Source of the DNA: a candidate division KSB1 bacterium
GTDB taxonomy: Bacteria > Zhuqueibacterota > Zhuqueibacteria > Thermofontimicrobiales > Thermofontimicrobiaceae
NCBI GenBank assembly: GCA_034506395.1
Contig: JAPDPQ010000043.1
Span: 1 to 39,292 of the forward strand
Length of the DNA: 39,292 nt
Direction of reading: 5' to 3'
The notes below the pieces were generated by a model that was given only the letters and a program-made list of their open reading frames with translations, ran no database searches and was not told where the DNA came from. The position numbers and the translations under genes are program-made. Shown here in pieces: positions 9,426 through 17,287 of this stretch (its first letter is position 1; every line of letters starts with the position of its first letter).

Positions 9426-10463
9426 ATGAAAAAATTTTACCAATTCGTCTGGTTGATCGCATTTGTGCTGATGGCCGGGGCTATGTTACCAGAGGCTTTT
9501 GGCCAGCAGCCCGATTACGTCATCATCACTGAAGCCGACACGTGGATCAATGGTGGCGATCAGGCAGATATTGCCCATGGCGCCGACACCGATAAAGAGC
9601 ATACCATTTTGGTTGTTAAAAATGAGGGCGATCCCGGCGCGTCTCGATATTGGCGGGAGTCGTTGCTGCGCTTTGACCTCTCCGCAGTCACCGAAGAAAT
9701 CGGTATGGCCGTATTAAAGCTCTGGAGTAATGGTAAGAACAGCACATACTCTGATAGCTTTAAATTGGTTTACGCCTGTTCGTTCATTCCCGATGATAAT
9801 TGGAATGAAAAAACCGTTACCTGGAACACCGCACCGTTGCCCGACTTTAGCTATGAACTCCAGGTAGGCGATTTTTACAATATTGGCACCCAGCAGGATT
9901 CGGTCATCGAAAAGGGCGTTACTGTTTTCAGAAAACTTTATGGTTGGACTATCGGTGGAAAACTGAAAACCGACATTGTCGAGCGAGAACGCAAAGGCGA
10001 TAAAAAGATCAGCATCGATATGTGGGGCAAGACCAAAAAGCTGGTCTGGTCCGATCCAGATACCTGGATCAGCTTTGTCGCTCGGGATAGTGTGGGAGCC
10101 GATTCTCTGCACCCCCGGTTGCTGATCTGGAAAAAAGGCAATGAGCCAACATGGGTTAGCGATCGTTCGCAGGGCGCTCAAGTTTATAGCTATGCGCTTG
10201 GCCCAAATTATCCCAATCCTTTCAATCCAGCTACGACCATCCAGTACGCCATTAAAGAAGCGGGCCGGGCAACGTTAACGATTTTCAATGTACTGGGACA
10301 GCCAATTCGAACTTTCGATCAAATTGCAGCCACCCCGGGCTGGCATCAACTTCACTGGGATGGTTTAACAGATCAGGGGCTGGTAGCACCGGCTGGAATT
10401 TATTTCTATCAATTGCGCGCGGGCGATTTTATAGCCACCCGAAAAATGGTTTTGACAAAGTAA
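9426..10463 (+). CDS. DNRLRE (CBM96-like) domain protein with T9SS sorting domain
   Basis: ATG 9426 follows AAAGGAG at 5 bases; an upstream in-frame TTG at 9411 overlaps that site and is unlikely. The 345-residue product has a signal peptide (MKKFYQFVWLIAFVLMAG...FGQ) and a beta-sandwich of about residues 27-245 with the DNRLRE-family signature: an ADTWI opening, a RESLLRFDLS strand, and DDNWNEKTVTWNTAPL. Members of this family were later grouped with CBM96 carbohydrate-binding modules. A T9SS sorting domain (NYPNPFNPATT to MVLTK) fills the last 85 or so residues. There is no enzyme domain, so it is a free-standing surface module that probably binds a glycan. It begins a new transcription unit after the terminator at 9216-9249. 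Confidence 0.82.
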   Translation: MKKFYQFVWLIAFVLMAGAMLPEAFGQQPDYVIITEADTWINGGDQADIAHGADTDKEHTILVVKNEGDPGASRYWRESLLRFDLSAVTEEIGMAVLKLWSNGKNSTYSDSFKLVYACSFIPDDNWNEKTVTWNTAPLPDFSYELQVGDFYNIGTQQDSVIEKGVTVFRKLYGWTIGGKLKTDIVERERKGDKKISIDMWGKTKKLVWSDPDTWISFVARDSVGADSLHPRLLIWKKGNEPTWVSDRSQGAQVYSYALGPNYPNPFNPATTIQYAIKEAGRATLTIFNVLGQPIRTFDQIAATPGWHQLHWDGLTDQGLVAPAGIYFYQLRAGDFIATRKMVLTK

Positions 10464-10635
10464 TATGTTCTAAAAGTGAAAAGTGGAAGCATCGAGATCA
10501 ACCAATTCGCCATCCAAATCATTTTGATATCGGTTATCGATGGCATTCAATTTATCGTTATTGAAATGCGATGCATCATGTGGCTGTAATACTGCCCATT
10601 TTTTCTATTTTTTGGCAAAACAGAGGAGAATTGTA

Positions 10636-11559
10636 ATGACTCGATCGAAGTTAGCCGTGCTTATTATCGTTCTTTCGCTATTTTGCAGTTTATTTTTTAT
10701 GAATAAATCCGCCGCCCAGAGCTCACAGGGGCTGACCATCTCTAATTTGGTTTTCAAGGGAGTGAGTGGTAATCAACCGCTTCCCACGGACATTCGCTAT
10801 GATTCGTTGAATGTGGAGCGGCTGTTATGGTGGGATCGCGACGGGGTTTTGAATGCGCCTTCATTAGCCTATGTAACGAAGTATGTTCCGGATTCGCTCA
10901 TCAAAGCCACCTACATTCTGATGCCGTGCAATGATAAATGGACCACCGATGTGGCCGAATACATGACTTTCGATGTCAATAAAGATGTTGTGATCTTCAT
11001 TGCTTATGATGCCAGACAACGAGCCAGTTCGCCCACTTTTCCCAACTGGCTGCGGGAATGGACCATGTCCCAGGATTCGATTATGTTTCTGGATGGCTAC
11101 AAACCGGATGCACCTCAAATTCGCCGAATGGATATTTATCAAAAACGATTTCCTGCGGGCAAGATCGTGCTGGGTAGCAATAACGGAAATGGCGGCTACC
11201 ACTGGGATGCGTTGCAGTATATCCCGATTTTCAAGGTAGCCACAGCTCCAAGTGAAGTAAGTTCCTTAGAAAAACCAGACCGCTATTCATTTTGGGTGAA
11301 CAATTATCCGAATCCGTTCAATCCCGTTACGACTGTGGAATTTTCCATTCCAGAAAATTCATGGGTGGAATTGGTGATTTTCAACGTATTGGGTCAGTCA
11401 ATTTGCACGCTGGCTGATGGGGTCTTTGTCGCTGGTCAATATCGGCTGCAATGGTCAGGTGAAGACCAGAGCGGTCGGGCTGTTCCCGCGGGAATCTATT
11501 ACTTGAAATTGCGCACCAATAGCCAGACCTTGGTGCATAAAATGCTGCTCTTGCGCTGA
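10636..11559 (+). CDS. Small beta-sandwich (possible carbohydrate-binding) protein with T9SS sorting domain
   Basis: ATG 10636 follows GAGGAG and gives a signal peptide (MTRSKLAVLIIVLSLFCSL...AAQ). The frame is open for a further 96 bases upstream, but without a ribosome-binding site. Residues about 27-195 resemble a beta-sandwich module often appended to bacterial glycanases and polysaccharide lyases. The visible hallmarks are VIFIAYDAR, FPNWLREW, a YQKRFPAGKIVLGSNN strand near the end, and MPCNDKW earlier. I place it by these motifs from memory, so the family call is tentative. The last 100 residues are a T9SS sorting domain (NYPNPFNPVTT to MLLLR). It stands alone without a catalytic domain and so looks like a second small surface binding protein beside the DNRLRE protein. 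The next gene starts 15 bases after its stop. Confidence 0.7.
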   Translation: MTRSKLAVLIIVLSLFCSLFFMNKSAAQSSQGLTISNLVFKGVSGNQPLPTDIRYDSLNVERLLWWDRDGVLNAPSLAYVTKYVPDSLIKATYILMPCNDKWTTDVAEYMTFDVNKDVVIFIAYDARQRASSPTFPNWLREWTMSQDSIMFLDGYKPDAPQIRRMDIYQKRFPAGKIVLGSNNGNGGYHWDALQYIPIFKVATAPSEVSSLEKPDRYSFWVNNYPNPFNPVTTVEFSIPENSWVELVIFNVLGQSICTLADGVFVAGQYRLQWSGEDQSGRAVPAGIYYLKLRTNSQTLVHKMLLLR

Positions 11560-11574
11560 CAACTTTGGGGGTTG

Positions 11575-14100
11575 ATGAAACCGATGCTGCTTATGTTATG
11601 GTGTCCTATGGTTCGATTCTTAAAAGAACTTGCCTGCTTTGTTTGGAGCGGGAAGAATAAAAATAAAACCTGGCTGACGATCTTGTTTTTCATCTGGCTG
11701 CTGAGTGGACATGATCTTTATGCCCAAGATTCTGAGTATCGGTTGACCGCAGCTTCGTATCTCGGCGGGACCAGCAATTTCGATGTCATCCGAGGAGCGG
11801 CTATTCTGTCCGATCAAACCGTTGTGGTGGCAGGAGATATTTATGATTCTGCAGCCGGTGGTATCGCGCCGATTTTGCTGAATAATGCCACGTTGGAAAC
11901 TCCTGGCTGCGTTGTTCGGCTGTCATCGGATGGCAAGCAGTTGCTATCCGTGTCTCGTTTTGCCAGCATTGTTCTCGACCTATCGGTGGATGCCAGCGAC
12001 CATCTTTATGTGGCCGCCGGGCCTGACGGGGCGTTCAAGCTATCCCCAACCGCAGATCAAATTGTCTGGAAAAAGAGCTTCTCCGATCCCGTCTACCGAT
12101 TGGATGTGGGGCCGAACGGCTATTGTGCGGTGATGACCCGGCCGGGTACTGATTATGAGATTCTGCAAACCAATCATGTGACGATTCATGTGTTAGATCC
12201 AGCGGGCACTGAAATTGGCGCCTTCCCGGGATTGCATTACACCCGAGATGTTTGTATTGACGAAGTTTCGCAAACGGTGGTTCATGTCGGCTGGCGGCCA
12301 GCCAACACCTGGGATGGTTCAATGACCAACCCGGTTCACATCCCATATTTCCAGGGCAACGATTATCAGGGCATTGTGAAATATACTGGGTATAACTGGT
12401 CTGCTGATCCGAATTCCGACCATTGGTTGAATCGGCCGGAGAACAATATGGCCGATGCCCGAATAAATCGTTGTGAGATGGGCGGCGATGGCAAATTATA
12501 TTTGCTGGCCGTTTGTTGTGGAGGCAATCATGTCTATCGCTACGATCCGTTTGATATCATGAAAAAGGCGCCGATCGTGGGTGGCGATCAATATCATACG
12601 CCCTATAATACTGGGGGCGGCAATCGCAACGAGGTCTTCTTTGGTCGATACGAACCAGCAGATGGTACGATGTTGCTCGGTCAATTATTTATGGCCCGGG
12701 ATTTCAACAACCAGGTAGGATACACTATGACCAACAATGGCGACATCGCTGTCGATGAGCTCGGCCGTGTGTATGTGGTTGGCGCGGCAGAGGAGAATCT
12801 GCCGTTAGCACCGGACCTGCTGCCGGGGGAAAATAAAAGCGGCGGCTTTCTACTGATCATGAGTTCGGATTTTAGAGAACGTCTGTTCCTCACCCGGCTG
12901 CAAAGTGGACCGACGCATTACGCTCGAGCTGTCGCTGCCCGACATTTTGGCGTCGGCCCCACCCATATTGCCTGGGGCGGCGATTGTGCCATCCCGTTGC
13001 CTCGTCTGTACACGTTCAATGCGATCCAGCCTGATCCCGGGGGTGGTACTCAGGATGCCTTCTTTGCGGTCATCGGCGCACCAGCTTCCAACAGCCCGAT
13101 CGATTCACCCGGCGGCTTCAGGCTTCGTGCAGTGGATTTTCAGCGCGTTGATCTTTTATGGACGAATTGTTCAAATGAGACAGAGGGCTTTATCATCGAG
13201 CGAAAGATCCAGGGGGATTTTGTGACCATTGCCCAGCTCGATTCCAGTACCACAAAGTTCAGCGACCGTGGCTTGCAGCCGCTGACGAGCTATACCTATC
13301 GAATGCGGGCATTTCGAGGCTCAGAATTTTCCGCCTATACTTCGAGTTTGAACGTAATCACGCCAGATCCCAGCACCGGCTATTGCCTCGATATCGCCGC
13401 CATTTTGGAAGCTGATGATTCCATAGAGAATCCTTTGTCCCATTTGGTCGATGGCGATTTTCAAACTGGGTGGACGGCTCCTTCCCCGACAGGCCACTTT
13501 ACGCTCGATCTTGGAGCGGTGTGTCGACTCAAGCAGGTGCGTATCGCCTGGAATGAATATCGCCTGAGAACGTATCAATTTGACGTTGAATGTGCCATCG
13601 ACAGTAGCGCATTTATCAAATTAATCGAAAATGGCAGCAGCAATACCCGCCAGAAAGATTTGCAGCCCTATCCCGTTCCCGAATCGGAAGCCCGCTACGT
13701 GCGTATTAGAATCCTCGGCAATTCAGAAGGCCCCCGCTCTCAAACGTTGAATAAGATCATGGAAGTGGAAATTCATGGTTTCCCATCCGGCTCGAAAGTC
13801 ACCAGCCGACCTCTGCAACCCGAAGCGCATTTTCTATTCCAGAACTATCCCAATCCCTTCAACTCGGGCACCTCGATCCAATATCAACTGCCAGTTTCCA
13901 GTCGCGTAGTAATTGAGATAATGACGCTCACCGGTCAACACATCCTCACTCTGCTCGATACCGAACAGCAACCGGGTAGATACAGCGTTTATTGGGATGG
14001 CAGGGATAAAAAAGCGCATCAGGTTACCAGCGGCGTTTATTTTTGCCGCATTACTTCACGTCAGTTTTCGGTGACCCAAAAGATGCTACTGCTGCGATGA
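11575..14100 (+). CDS. T9SS-exported protein: beta-propeller-like region, FN3 and discoidin domains
   Basis: The first ATG is at 11575, and other in-frame ATGs follow at 11584, 11596 and 11608. None has a strong ribosome-binding site, so the start is uncertain within about 12 codons; the signal peptide core (TWLTILFFIWLLSG...YAQ) is kept by all of them. Residues about 35-500 look like an SBBP-type beta-propeller: they open ASYLGGTSNFDVIRGA, have repeated D/G-rich blades, and near the end read IQPDPGGGTQDAFFAVI. A FN3 domain (about 509-595), a discoidin/F5-8 C domain (about 602-745) and a T9SS sorting domain (from about 755, NYPNPFNSGTS to MLLLR) follow. No catalytic motif is recognised. The discoidin plus propeller arrangement suggests surface glycan binding. 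It shares the discoidin and FN3 domain types with the 1150-residue protein at 5735-9187. Confidence 0.78.
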   Translation: MKPMLLMLWCPMVRFLKELACFVWSGKNKNKTWLTILFFIWLLSGHDLYAQDSEYRLTAASYLGGTSNFDVIRGAAILSDQTVVVAGDIYDSAAGGIAPILLNNATLETPGCVVRLSSDGKQLLSVSRFASIVLDLSVDASDHLYVAAGPDGAFKLSPTADQIVWKKSFSDPVYRLDVGPNGYCAVMTRPGTDYEILQTNHVTIHVLDPAGTEIGAFPGLHYTRDVCIDEVSQTVVHVGWRPANTWDGSMTNPVHIPYFQGNDYQGIVKYTGYNWSADPNSDHWLNRPENNMADARINRCEMGGDGKLYLLAVCCGGNHVYRYDPFDIMKKAPIVGGDQYHTPYNTGGGNRNEVFFGRYEPADGTMLLGQLFMARDFNNQVGYTMTNNGDIAVDELGRVYVVGAAEENLPLAPDLLPGENKSGGFLLIMSSDFRERLFLTRLQSGPTHYARAVAARHFGVGPTHIAWGGDCAIPLPRLYTFNAIQPDPGGGTQDAFFAVIGAPASNSPIDSPGGFRLRAVDFQRVDLLWTNCSNETEGFIIERKIQGDFVTIAQLDSSTTKFSDRGLQPLTSYTYRMRAFRGSEFSAYTSSLNVITPDPSTGYCLDIAAILEADDSIENPLSHLVDGDFQTGWTAPSPTGHFTLDLGAVCRLKQVRIAWNEYRLRTYQFDVECAIDSSAFIKLIENGSSNTRQKDLQPYPVPESEARYVRIRILGNSEGPRSQTLNKIMEVEIHGFPSGSKVTSRPLQPEAHFLFQNYPNPFNSGTSIQYQLPVSSRVVIEIMTLTGQHILTLLDTEQQPGRYSVYWDGRDKKAHQVTSGVYFCRITSRQFSVTQKMLLLR

Positions 14101-14107
14101 GGAAGAG

Positions 14108-16774
14108 ATGAGGATCATTAGCTCATATTTGCTGCTAAGCGCATTTATGGTTACTCATCATTTGGGTGGTATCAGCGCTCTTGGCTTTAATACTTTGCAG
14201 CAACTCCATCCAGTGGATCGAATCGAATTGCGTTTGTCCCAGCTACCAAATTTCCCTCGCCTCACCGTTTGTCGATTCGATCCATCCGGGTTTGCCGTTG
14301 TTATTGAAGATTCCAGCTTATTCCAGGTGGTTGCTTATTCTGAGCATAGTCATTGGCCAGATCATATCGATCCAGAAGAACCGTTCATCAAATGGCTTCA
14401 CGCGGCGCTCGAAAGGCATCAGGATCATGGCTGGAATCAAGCGAATTTTTCCTTTTCCCGACAGTGGCCGAAAGCTGGAACCACGGCAACCGGAGGATGG
14501 CTGGAGACCTGTTGGCACCAGGACGAGCCGTATAATTGGTTTTGCCCGACCGATCCAATTTTGCATCAGCGGTCGAAATTGGGCTGTGCAGCGGTGGCGC
14601 TGGGCCAAATCGTTCATTTCCATCGCCACGTAGGCCAGCTCCGCTTTAATGAGCAGGACCGTTATGTGACTTCCAGCTACGGCATCGCCATCGATGCGGA
14701 TAGCACTCGCCTGGGGTTTCCATCGTTCGAGGCGTTGAATGCTGCGCTGCAAGAGATTCGCAATAGTTATCAGGTACCCCAGCAAGAATTAAATCCAAGC
14801 CAGGTTGCTGCCCTTTGTTTTGCCGCTGCGGTATTGACAAAGACCGATTTTAAAGCGGATTACTCATCTGTATCAAATATCGATCCCAACATTTTTGCTC
14901 GTTTGGACTATGTTTCGGGTCGATTCATGCAAGCAGATTCGAACCTGTTTTATCAGCTTCAGGAAGACATAATGAACCGGCGACCAGCGCTGCTGATCAT
15001 TCCCGGTCATGCGGCGGTCGTCGATGGCTACCATACCGATAGATTTTTCCATTTAAACTTCGGCTGGGGCAAAAATAAACCACAGGCAATTGCCGAAGCA
15101 TGGTTCAAATTGAATGGCAATGGTCATTCTGAGCAAAACATCTTCCCGATCGAAGCGATTGTAAATATCCAGTCGATTGGCTATCCGACGCTTGCGGTGA
15201 ACAAAACTTATTTGCAATTGAAGTGCAATCCTGGCGACTCGCTCTCGGCAAGCCAATGCCTGCAATTGGAAAATCCGAATGAACAGGCTATTGTGGTCGA
15301 TTATCTGATCGTTCCGCCAGGCTTTTATCTCAGTGATGATGGCATTACTTATAGTGATTCTCTGCCATCGTTCTCATTGGAGCCTGGCGCAACAAAGCTG
15401 ATTTTCATCCGGTTTAAGCCGCAACTCATGCCGCTAATTGGTGATTTGCTCGTTTCTTATCATCAAGAGCAAAATTGGCGGGTAATCAGGCTTCGGGGCG
15501 AAATTGCTCCGTTGAGTGGGACCCTGGTTTTCAGCGGCAGAATATCCGGCCGCTGGGCAAAAACTCAATCGCCTTTTCATATATTGGGTGATGTCTTTCT
15601 TCGTGATGGGGATCAGTTGATCATTGAACCCGGGGTGGACGTGCTATTCTGGGGTCATTATGAACTGGAAATTAAAGGGGAGGCTCAATTCATCGCCAGA
15701 GGCAGCCCTGAGGATACGATCCGATTTCGACCGGTATTTCCCGATATTGGATGGGGAGGCATTCACATCTTCAACTCTGGCGCAGATGATGTCCTCAGCT
15801 TTTGCTCGATTTCGGGCGGGAAGTCTACATCATGGGGTGGAGGCATATGGATTGCAGATAGCGCGCCACTGATTCGAAATTGCCGCATCACTACCAACAA
15901 CGCCAGCTATGGTGGCGGCATTTATCTTTGGAAATCGTCACCGACAATTCGGAATTGTATAATAGCTGGTAATACGGCGCAGCAGGGCGCGGCCCTCTAT
16001 GCGGAATGGTTCTCCCAGCCTTATGTCGTCAATTGTACCATTGCCGATAACCTGGCTCGAACTGGCGCTGGCATCTATGCCAGCTATCATAATCATATTC
16101 TGCTTAAAAATTCAATTCTATGGGATAACCATGCAGAGCAAGGGCAAAGTATCGCTCTTGGCATGGCTGATACATTGATCTTGAGCTATTGCGATATGGA
16201 CACGCTGAGCGAGGCCTGGCTCTGCCGAAGTAACTCCAGCGGACCAATCCTCCGGGATGTCGGAAGCATAACTGCCGATCCCGATTTTGATGCGATTTCC
16301 CCGCTGCTTTTCGTTCCAGGGGCAAATTCCCCCTGCATTGATGCTGGCGATCCCGATCCAATTTTTTATGACAGAGAAAACCCAAATCGACATGGCCTGG
16401 CGCTCTGGCCAGCAAAAGGTGGATTGAGGAATGACATGGGTTGTTATGGTGGTGGGGGCGATTTCGAGTCCACCGATATTTTGCAGGAAAAACGGGCTAA
16501 GCCCGAACCGATGCAAGAGATATTCATCCAGAATTTTCCAAATCCCTTCAATGAGGAGACCAGTTTTTATTATCAACTTCCTGTTGCGGGACAGGTAAAG
16601 CTCCATGTATATAACGGAATCGGGCAATTGGTATCAACTCTATGTGATGAATTTCAAACAGCGGGAGACCATAAAATTGTCTGGGCTACGCATGGTTTAA
16701 GCTCCGGACCGTATTGGCTGCAAATCGTTGCGGGTGATTTGGTCCAGATTAAAAAATGTATACTTATCAAATAA
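14108..16774 (+). CDS. C10 (streptopain-like) cysteine peptidase fused to a beta-helix and T9SS sorting domain
   Basis: The gene starts 7 bases after the previous stop, with an AGGA-type site overlapping that stop. The 888-residue product has a short signal peptide and then a propeptide-like region. The C10 peptidase core carries the expected dyad: Cys160 in KLGCAAVALGQIV and His301 in IIPGHAAVVDGYH, plus Trp320 in HLNFGWG. Residues about 355-465 look like an Ig-like, choice-of-anchor type domain. About 475-690 form a right-handed parallel beta-helix with repeats such as APLIRNCRIT, SPTIRNCII and QPYVVNCTIADN. The end is a T9SS sorting domain (NFPNPFNEETS to KCILIK). C10 peptidases with sorting domains are known in FCB bacteria; the beta-helix (pectinase-type fold) might bind or cut glycan or simply serve as a stalk. 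It is an odd gene among glycan genes and may mature neighbouring cargo or attack glycoprotein. Confidence 0.85.
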   Translation: MRIISSYLLLSAFMVTHHLGGISALGFNTLQQLHPVDRIELRLSQLPNFPRLTVCRFDPSGFAVVIEDSSLFQVVAYSEHSHWPDHIDPEEPFIKWLHAALERHQDHGWNQANFSFSRQWPKAGTTATGGWLETCWHQDEPYNWFCPTDPILHQRSKLGCAAVALGQIVHFHRHVGQLRFNEQDRYVTSSYGIAIDADSTRLGFPSFEALNAALQEIRNSYQVPQQELNPSQVAALCFAAAVLTKTDFKADYSSVSNIDPNIFARLDYVSGRFMQADSNLFYQLQEDIMNRRPALLIIPGHAAVVDGYHTDRFFHLNFGWGKNKPQAIAEAWFKLNGNGHSEQNIFPIEAIVNIQSIGYPTLAVNKTYLQLKCNPGDSLSASQCLQLENPNEQAIVVDYLIVPPGFYLSDDGITYSDSLPSFSLEPGATKLIFIRFKPQLMPLIGDLLVSYHQEQNWRVIRLRGEIAPLSGTLVFSGRISGRWAKTQSPFHILGDVFLRDGDQLIIEPGVDVLFWGHYELEIKGEAQFIARGSPEDTIRFRPVFPDIGWGGIHIFNSGADDVLSFCSISGGKSTSWGGGIWIADSAPLIRNCRITTNNASYGGGIYLWKSSPTIRNCIIAGNTAQQGAALYAEWFSQPYVVNCTIADNLARTGAGIYASYHNHILLKNSILWDNHAEQGQSIALGMADTLILSYCDMDTLSEAWLCRSNSSGPILRDVGSITADPDFDAISPLLFVPGANSPCIDAGDPDPIFYDRENPNRHGLALWPAKGGLRNDMGCYGGGGDFESTDILQEKRAKPEPMQEIFIQNFPNPFNEETSFYYQLPVAGQVKLHVYNGIGQLVSTLCDEFQTAGDHKIVWATHGLSSGPYWLQIVAGDLVQIKKCILIK

Positions 16775-16980
16775 GCTTTAGATTATTCCAAATAGATCTG
16801 GCGAGGGGAAACCAGTAGCATCAGCAAAAAGTGTTGCCGTGATGTGAATGAATTCGGTAGCTGCAAATAAAATTTATCAGTGAGAGCACCAAATAGGTTA
16901 CATGTCAGCGTTATTTCGTCCGTCCGCCAACTGTCGGACAGAGAGAAATCTGTGAAACCAACAGTTGCTTGAAAGACATG

Positions 16981-17004
16981 TTCCTCACTCCATTCGGAAT
17001 GACA
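16981..17004 (-). repeat. Degenerate dispersed intergenic repeat (CATTCCGAATGGAGTGAGGAA type)
   Basis: Read on the minus strand the bases run TGTCATTCCGAATGGAGTG, followed by AGGAA. This matches a widespread small palindrome-related intergenic element of many environmental bacteria, of the general form TCATTCCGAGCGNAGCGAGGAA. Only one copy is in the window, so the assignment rests on recognition of the motif. Confidence 0.5.
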
Positions 17005-17079
17005 ATTCAAATGTAAAATATACATTGGTCCCAGCAGTAAATAGGGCTTGAACGACACCGCCATGTTTTCTCCAAATCT

Positions 17080-17107
17080 GTCATTGCGAAAGAAGTGAAG
17101 CAATCCT
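17080..17107 (+). repeat. Degenerate dispersed intergenic repeat (TCATTGCGA...GAAGCAATCC type)
   Basis: The bases TCATTGCGAAAGAAGTGAAG, followed by CAATCC, match the common intergenic element TCATTGCGAGNNGCGAAGCAATC, whose ends ATTGC and GCAAT can pair. It lies 75 bases from the related element at 16981-17004 in the opposite orientation. Confidence 0.5.
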
Positions 17108-17287
17108 TGTTGTTTTGTGATTTATAAAAATTGCTTCTGCAAAAACGCCTCGCAAAGGCATCAAATATAGTGTTCAGTGAATTTTCGCAAATGATGCTGT
17201 CCTAAAAAATATGGTTGGTTGCTCGTTGGTTGCTTATCATTATCACATTCATTATCGTTCAACCTGGCTGACAAAACCAGAGGCAAA

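Larger units (their letters stand above)
16775..17287. other. 513-base intergenic region without a supported gene
   Basis: No convincing coding region lies here. A 106-codon frame on the minus strand (16783-17103) is mostly made of a dispersed-repeat translation (HSEWSEEH) and has no homology I recognise. Two short repeat-like elements lie inside (16981-17004 and 17080-17107). A 10-base direct repeat GTTGGTTGCT occurs at 17214-17223 and 17225-17234, just before the next gene. The promoter for the next gene should lie in this stretch, but I cannot assign its boxes. Confidence 0.6.

Noticed and set aside
16783..17103. A 106-codon minus-strand frame in the largest intergenic gap
   Set aside because: Its translation is largely that of a dispersed repeat element and it lacks a supported start.
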